Assembly (NCBI GenBank): GCA_030562195.1
Contig: CM060202.1
Span: 17,904,317 to 17,968,316, forward strand
Direction of reading: 5' to 3'
DNA: 64,000 nt
From: Nipponacmea schrenckii
Taxonomy: Eukaryota > Mollusca > Gastropoda > Lottiidae
Made by a program: the position numbers and the translations under genes. Positions 57,461-64,000 of this stretch are shown one piece after another; the first letter of the stretch is position 1, and each line of letters opens with the position of its first letter. The notes beneath the pieces were generated by a model. The model ran no database searches and was not told where the DNA came from. It saw nothing but the letters and a program-made list of their open reading frames with translations.

Positions 57461-57931
57461 TGTGTTGTGTTCTTGGAATACTGCAGATGTAAAAGATATA
57501 CCATTGACCTATTTAGATATTGCAAGCAAAGGAATCGATTGAAGTCTTTATATAAAATTATTGTAGAAAGGATCTATTTGGATATGCTAACTCATTTTTC
57601 TGGAAGAATCATAATTTCCTGTTATAAGAATGAGCTGATTTTTTTGCCAACAAAACAACACTATTCATTTATTTCATTCCACGAAAATTGTGAGATTTGG
57701 AATCTGTTCTTTAATGTACCAATCAAAATCATTCACGTTTATGCACCGTATCATTATCATCACTTGCATTCTTGCAGACCTTGCCAATATATAAAATGTT
57801 AGAATATGATCTGTATGATAATGATTTCTATGGCGGAATATCATTAGTTTGGGCTGTTATGCCATCTTGAAACAACATTACAACGGTTTAAATTTTATTC
57901 TTAAAATTTGATCAAATAATAATAGAACTTA
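57461..57931. other. Convergent intergenic gap
   Basis: Between the end of SORL1 and the protease stop. A 111-codon plus-strand frame (57467-57802) has no recognisable motif or splice context. Confidence 0.4.
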
Positions 57932-60629
57932 TTAAAGATCGGTGTTGGATTGGATCCATGAAGCGAATTTGGAAACTCGGCCATAAACACTTGGTGTGGT
58001 ACCGGGACAACCGTTCTGTCCCCAAGATGTTACACCACAGACATTGTAACCACCACTTCCATTAGAACAATACATTGGTCCACCACTGTCTCCCTGTTGA
58101 AACAAAACAAACAAATGAAATCACTAAGACTAGCAATTTATTATTTTATACTAAGGTCCATTTCACTGAAATCTTCAGAAACTATCGAACATTCAGTCGA
58201 ACAAATAAATAGATGAAATATACTAGTTTTGAAAGTATTTGATGTGAAGAATATATTTCCATCCGTAAGACCGATTAGCAGATTGCAATAGATTTGTCAA
58301 TCAATTTACGACTTCCAAATCATGTTATCACGAGGCATCACCAATACAATCTGTTGGAGCATCATATAATTGAAATTGTTTACCCTTCCGTTCAAAACAA
58401 ATACTTACATTACAAGCCCCACTTTCTCGACCATCATCACTAACACAAATATGAGTGTCCTTGATGTAGTTTGCTCCCCATATTTGTGTACATGCAGCGT
58501 TACTGATTACTGGGATATCTAATCTGTATAATTTGGTTGATGTGGAAGCTGAAATTAACATATTATAGCTAGAGTGACATTTAAATACTTTCAACCACCC
58601 TGTCATCTATATTCAGCATTATTATTGAGAAATATATGCTTCTATCATCAAGTGGTTTATCTCAGGATGGCACTCACTCGACGCTGATATTCCATGCAAC
58701 CTGCAACCGGCATAACTTGTTTTTGGCTTCATGTACTTACAGTCACTACCAGATAACTTTCCCCATCCAGCTAAAACAGCGGTTTCTCCAGCATAGTCAT
58801 TATCTGGTGACAGCTCACTGGCTTCAACAAAACCAGGCACCAAATTTGCAGCAGCTGACATTCTCAAGACGGCGACATCATTAGGGAATCCATCAGCATT
58901 AGAGTTGTATCCTTCGTGCTTTAATGCCAAGAGAGATTTAGGTAAACGGTGTACGTTAATATAGGAATATGATATTTTCGTCAAGGACACATCCCGGTCT
59001 GAACCATGAACTGATGTCGGATCTAAGAAGCTAATCTTACTAGTGGCCTATTAAACCAGTCATTATCGTTTCAAAGCCAATATATTTCAAAATATTCCGC
59101 TGTATGACAACTTGATTATTGCCTTGCCTTGACATATAATTATACTGAAAGTGGTTGAAAAATGTTATATGTTCGCGGGTCTAAAAAGAAATTGAACAAG
59201 AAAATCAATGTTAAATTCCAAATAGAGTCGCAAGTGTTTCTTGAAAATGGAATTTTATACTGAAAGTAATTTAATAAGATACAGACCATAGTAACTTGTG
59301 CAATGTTGATTCTCTGTGCGTTAGGTTCATTGTTGTTATTCAGATCATTTCGACCAAGAAGAACTCTTAAAGTGCTGGCACTGTGAAACGAAGTGAGAAA
59401 TAGTTATACATCATTGATGAAGGAGTCTTGAGAATATTTCTGCATTCGAGTATAAGTTTGTCGATGTCTGTGTGCGAACTTTTCAGAAATGCAATGAAAA
59501 GCGTCCTCCCTAAAATCATGGACATGAAGGAAAGCAATCTGAATTGAAGATAGCTTGATGTCAGCTTTTAGTGCAAAGTTCATGTTTTATAAAATAGCAA
59601 ATATAGCAGAGGCAATACTAGTCCGAAACTTGCTGACTCTCTTCCCAGCCTCTGATGGCTAATACACGGCTGTACTTAAAACTTAAAATGGTTTAGTCCA
59701 AGCAAGTACATTACAATACTATTAACTTACGATGATCCATCAACACAATGGGCAGCAGTTAATACGTAGTTTGATGAAATAAGAATACCGCCACAAATAT
59801 GACTCCATAAAAGTCCACCAAAAGATGACTTTTGTAATGAAACAATGCTGGGAAATTCATTTGTTTTGGCTATTTCACCACCAACGATTCGTTCTCTTGC
59901 GTACACTGCAATAAATAGACTTTATTTCAACACCTTCTTTCCTACCATAGCGAAATCCTGACCCATTATCAGACACATTGAAAATTTGAATACAAGATAA
60001 ATTAAGATACAATTTAAAAATGGTCATAATCATTTTTTTCAAAGAGTAATAAATCCCAACAAATTTCCATAGAATGGCGTCCTACTAAAAAAATTAAGGA
60101 ATTGAAAAATCAAGCTCGAAATAAGGACAAGCGATGTCTTTGTGTTGTTGGAATTTTTGATATTGACCCAAACACTGCACCTGGAAATATCATTTTGAAT
60201 TTGAAGATAAACCTTTGATCACTGAAGCAATAAAACAGAAGAGGAATCCATGAATATTAATGAGAAGCGCTAATTTCAGATTGACGAGTTTCTGAATAAC
60301 AAAATTCGGAAGATTAGAGACCATATTAATCTGGTCTTATTGTGGTAGTATCTCTTCAGGATCAATTGTAGGTGATACACTGGGTATCAATCCATCTGCC
60401 TTATATCTTTAAAATTTTCCGTCAAATATTTTTTGAGGTTTAAATTCTATTTCTCTTCAAAAATACATTCTTTTTCTTTAATAAAGAGCTCTTTACTTTA
60501 CTAAGACAATGACTATCTAACAGTTTTGTCTCCCATGGATTGTAATCACCATCGATAAACGGATACCAGTATCAAAAGTGCCTTACCAGAAACAGTTGCC
60601 ACTAAGGCGAGGATTACCAAAACCTTCAT
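57932..60629 (-). CDS. Secreted chymotrypsin-fold serine protease (S1 family), six exons
   Basis: Secreted endopeptidase zymogen. Minus-strand exons: 60629-60587, 59905-59731, 59380-59287, 58918-58741, 58548-58409 and 58093-57932, giving 792 nt and 263 residues with consistent phases. Residues 1-14 ([14 protein letters not shown]) are the signal peptide core. A short propeptide ends ARER before IVGG at 21-24, the activation site. The triad is His67 in TAAHC, Asp118 in NDVAVL and Ser213 in GDSGGP. SWG lies near residue 230. The S1 base position (six before Ser213) is Gly207, not Asp, and PSVY replaces PGVY, so trypsin specificity is unlikely and elastase- or chymotrypsin-like cleavage is more likely. 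The exon 4 start at 58918 was chosen because it gives normal His-Asp spacing; an upstream acceptor at 59036-59037 would insert 39 extra residues. The exon 3 donor is GTCTGT, a weak site. Confidence 0.9.
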
Positions 60630-60679
60630 TATTAGTTGTTTAGTGCTGACGAATGAGGATGATGGTTGAAAACGCAGCA

Positions 60680-60686
60680 TTTTATA
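60680..60686 (-). promoter_or_regulatory. TATA box of the serine protease gene
   Basis: Minus-strand TATAAAA lies 51 bp upstream of the protease ATG. A TCAGCA initiator-like sequence (about 60649-60644) lies about 32-37 bp downstream, normal TATA-to-start spacing. It predicts a very short 5' UTR of about 18 nt, typical of digestive enzyme genes. Confidence 0.65.
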
Positions 60687-60689
60687 CCA

Positions 60690-62490
60690 AATTCAAACAC
60701 TCCATTTGTCAAACACGATTAATTTATGGTCGAACAAATGCTACTTTCTCGGCCACTTGGAGAAATCGCTCGGCCATTTTTGGACTGAGAATTTGATAAA
60801 TGACACCAATTCAGATAATATAATCATGATATGACATAGGTTTGTCCGACTTATCCGGGTTTCCATGACATATTCAGTAATAAGAATGCCTTTCATAATT
60901 TGATCCTGATGTAGGCTATTAGGTGCTGTGCACTCGATATGTGTATCTTTTCATTTGAACATTTGCAATGATATATTTTGTTGATAATTGTTGGGCTTCA
61001 TGTATATTGTGAAAAGCCTTTATTTGTCAGCAAAGAGAACCACGGTGATATTAGGCTATCAAGATAAGATCAAGTATTTATGTGTAATTTTCTTTTGTAG
61101 ATGAGTACAGTTTTCTGTATTGTTTACATTGCTTTCAGAACACAACAAGGTGTCTTAAATAACGTGTGTTCTGTGTACATTAGCTACACTTACATATGTA
61201 AGCAACATATTTTAAAATTAAAAACCAGAACCGAGAATTCATACTGAGTTATCATTGGTTTTAAATCTCACCAGCAACGAAACTGTAAGTATTAATCATT
61301 TAGTTAAAACTCACGCAAAAGACACTAATTAGTGATATGTGTTTAATCATGCGGCACCGTCTGAACAAATTAGCCACGATAAGTTCAGAATTACTAGTAT
61401 CAAACATGGAAACTGATTGATTTTATAATAAAATTGAAGTGTTAGGTATTTCCGGAGGCGCTTTTCTAATGAGATTTTTCCCCTGCATGAAAGTCGAAAA
61501 CTTTCGCAATTTATGATTTATAATGTCTGTCAAAGACACCATTTGTACTATTGTATCGGAAAAGTCGCGATTGTCCGGATTAACCTGGATACAGTTTGGA
61601 TTCTTAATAGTTATAGTCATACCGAAACTCAAATTTGGTTCACCAAGCAACGTCAGAAAGACAGAAACAGTAATGTAATCGCTGCTTCCAATAATTCAAA
61701 TGTATTTGCTTAGAGAAGAACAGGATTTGAAAATTATTCGTGCAACCAAAGCTCTTTCAGATGAGACAACGTACAACGAATAAGAATGTACTACTAGCAT
61801 ACAGGTATTCAAAATTGTTTCCCCTTCATATATGTTAACTCACTGTTATAAGATTTTATTTCTTTGTAAAGTTAGCCCATAATATATCGTTGTAATGTTT
61901 GAGCACATTTGTCAAAAAATAAATGTTAGTATATTTATAGAGGCAGTATGGAGTTCCTCGAACCAAAATTCAGCGATAACCTCGATTTACGAGTCAGATC
62001 AACAATACATGAAAGTTGATCGACTTGTTATCGTATGCCTTATTGAATATTCATGTCTGACTAATTGAATGTTTTCCCCTCCATTTAGATACAAGGTTAT
62101 CACTTATTCTCTATATGGCTATTGCTTTCATGAGTATGCTCGGTGTCCAAAAACATCTTTAACAGTCATAGAATAGTATATTATTCTTCTGAATGCCGTA
62201 TAATTCGTTCCATGCACAAGTTAATGAAATCTTATGTACATAAGATAACACATGGTTATGGCATTTTATGTTGTACCATACCATACATTGTAAAATCGCA
62301 TTATGCTGACGTTTTTCTACTGTTCCATGTACAAGGCTATAATATCTTAATAATATGTACCATACACATGGTTATAAAATCTTTGGATTTTTTTTTTAAG
62401 GCATCCCGACTAACTCTCCTGGAATTTTCCTTGGATAGTTGTGGAGATCTTCCGAGCAGTTAAATGAGTCCTTGATTCTTTTAAGCAATA
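60690..62490. other. Intergenic region, no gene recognised
   Basis: Contains a minus-strand frame of 75 codons (61423-61650) with NPDNRDFSDTIVQMVSL, protein-like in composition but not assigned, and a plus-strand frame at 62143-62463 made of diverged short repeats with TGTACCATAC and CATGTACAAGG. I see nothing firmly functional. Confidence 0.4.
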
Positions 62491-62496
62491 CATGTA

Positions 62497-62933
62497 CTAG
62501 GTCTGAAAACACGGAGTTAAAGCACGACACAACCATAAACAAAAAAGGCACACGATGACAAGACACACCAGCGTCACACAACCAAGAATTTGGCAAGCAG
62601 CAAACATATATACAGTTTTTTCACAATAATTACTGGGTTCATGTAGTAATGGTACAAAATGTGGTTTCCAGATATCAAACACCCAATAACTTCCCACACA
62701 ATGCCAAATAACCAGAAACAATGTCATCATGGTATCCATAATCTTAAAGGTACTGGAGGCAAATGCATGATCGTTACCGTTAGCGTCATAAAACAAGTCC
62801 ATACTCTCATATCGTCGCATTTGAATACTTTTCCACATGGAACCGATTAATTTCAAAAGACCAATACAACCTCCTACCATTAAATACACTGGGATCTTTG
62901 GTTGAACTGGACATTCTGTTAAATATTTCACAC
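62497..62933 (-). CDS. TMEM272-like multi-pass membrane protein, last coding exon (partial)
   Basis: Function unknown; the family is common in invertebrate genomes. The exon begins after a TTTCCAG acceptor (62936-62934) in phase 1 and encodes VKYLTECPVQPKIPVYLMVG followed by three to four hydrophobic segments: GGCIGLLKLIGS, TMMTLFLVIWHCVGSYWVF and a C-terminal ILGCVTLVCLVIVCLFCLWL. The CPVQPxIPxYL block, the GSYWVFxIWKP block and a CEKTVYMFA block resemble proteins labelled transmembrane protein 272-like. It stops at TAG (62499-62497). The 5' exon or exons lie upstream, in 62934-64000 or beyond, and were not recognised. Confidence 0.8.
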
Positions 62934-64000
62934 CTGGAAATGAGAAACAGACAATTTTTATATCATCTTAAGCAATATCACTAATTTTTAGTAAGATATA
63001 AATCTTCTTATTTTGTGTTTTCTATCACCATAGCCTGCTTTAGCTTTAGCTACAGAACAAAACAACCAACCAGCTGACCTTCTTTACTGGATGGTGTGCT
63101 TGATAAGATTCTTTTATGTGTATTGAAACTTTGCTAAAAATATATATATTTAACAATGTCTACTTCTATATTATTATGTTATAAAACTTTTAATTTTCAC
63201 GTATCCCGCAAATAGAATCACTTTAATTCAATTACAAGGAAAAACCGCAGTAACCAGATAACGATATAAGAATTAGCCCCCTTAACTATCGTTTTTTTTT
63301 TGTGCACACAGAAATCAAATGACCTGACATCATTACTTACAGATTATATTATTTGTTCTCCCAAAAAAATTGACTTTATTTAAAATTTATACATATCAAT
63401 ACAAGAAGAAGACAGCGATCAGCTATTTTCAGCTGTTGTTGTCCCAGTTGTCCAGTCCTCTCGTTCAAATGCTTGAGCGAAATGACCTCTGTTGCACAAT
63501 GGTAGTTGCCAGTGATATGTAGTCGGTCAGTTTATTGGGAGACACGACGGTGTCTATATGGTATATGTAAAACATGGATGAGAATGAGGTTTACGATCTT
63601 ATCAATTTGATTTGAGACTTTTACCGAACTGTTCCTTTAATGGCATGCTTATTATATCTAATCATGTTTGATTTTTTGCTGAGAAATGCCAGTTTAAATT
63701 AGTTTGACATTTAATATTGAAGTTATTATCAGCCTAAGCCACCGTGTTCTGTATCTTAATTGCAGCCACTTTCAAATTATTCACAATGATTTCAAGTACA
63801 TATTTAGGGATTTCTTCACAAGATCTACAGATTACATAAGGCTACCATGGCTCGAGACTTAGCAACCTTGGATCTCAATGATTATAGTCCCTTGCCATAT
63901 TACTAAGTACCAATTCTACCCAACTTATGACTTATTTGTACTTATTATTAGGAAAGAGGTCTGCTTTACCAGACTTATCGATGTATATGAGATCTTTTAT
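62934..64000 (-). other. Upstream intron or flank of the TMEM272-like gene
   Basis: AT-rich, no exon recognised. A hairpin-capable TTTTCAGCTGTTG region lies near 63425, but no coding match was found. Confidence 0.35.

Noticed and set aside
57467..57802. 111-codon plus-strand frame after SORL1
   Set aside because: No recognisable motif, no splice context, and it lies at the SORL1 3' end. Probably chance.
58741..59035. Longer protease exon 4 starting at 59035
   Set aside because: It keeps the frame but adds 39 residues between the catalytic His and Asp. The acceptor at 58919-58920 follows a better pyrimidine tract and gives normal family spacing.
61423..61650. 75-codon minus-strand frame with NPDNRDFSDTIVQMVSL
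   Set aside because: It looks protein-like but I cannot assign it to a family or connect it to flanking exons.

Overview
The window looks like nuclear DNA of an invertebrate animal: AT-rich, with GT-AG introns, tRNA-derived SINEs, MITE-like inverted-repeat elements and many minisatellites. The proteins and repeat style fit a lophotrochozoan, most likely a mollusc. That placement is inference; no species marker is visible.

Layout. Positions 1-1609 (minus strand) hold the first coding exon and part of the first intron of a salt-inducible kinase (SIK) gene, which runs off the left edge. Positions 1610-13315 are a gene-free interval between two divergently transcribed genes. It holds several minisatellites, MITEs and SINEs, and an unusual number of perfect cAMP-response elements (TGACGTCA). 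Positions 13316-54974 (plus strand) hold a nearly complete SORL1/SorLA gene, resolved here into 42 coding exons of about 2,177 codons. Its domain order is signal peptide and propeptide, VPS10 propeller, 10CC module, YWTD propeller, EGF-like module, ten LDLR class A repeats, six fibronectin III domains, one membrane helix and a sorting tail with FANSHY and an acidic C-terminus. All exon phases agree except at exon 24, where one base seems to be missing. The 3' UTR runs to about 57.45 kb. Positions 57932-60629 (minus strand) hold a complete six-exon secreted chymotrypsin-fold serine protease with its TATA box. Positions 62497-62933 (minus strand) hold the last coding exon of a TMEM272-like membrane protein whose 5' part was not found.

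The SORL1 introns are crowded with unrelated minisatellites. In three introns (10, 11 and 33) the repeat unit contains the adjacent exon edge and its splice site, so the gene carries rows of decoy donors or acceptors beside the real one. A fourth array, in the 3' UTR, multiplies AATAAA signals. This repeated amplification of RNA-processing signals is the most unusual feature of the window.

Mobile DNA includes a 1,977-bp hAT-like element with a nested tandem-repeat element in intron 6, a degraded DIRS-type reverse transcriptase in intron 41, at least five inverted-repeat element families and two SINE families. SIK kinases act on CRTC/CREB signalling and SORL1 is a retromer-dependent sorting receptor. 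The shared upstream region rich in CREs raises the possibility of common cAMP control, which is a hypothesis only.
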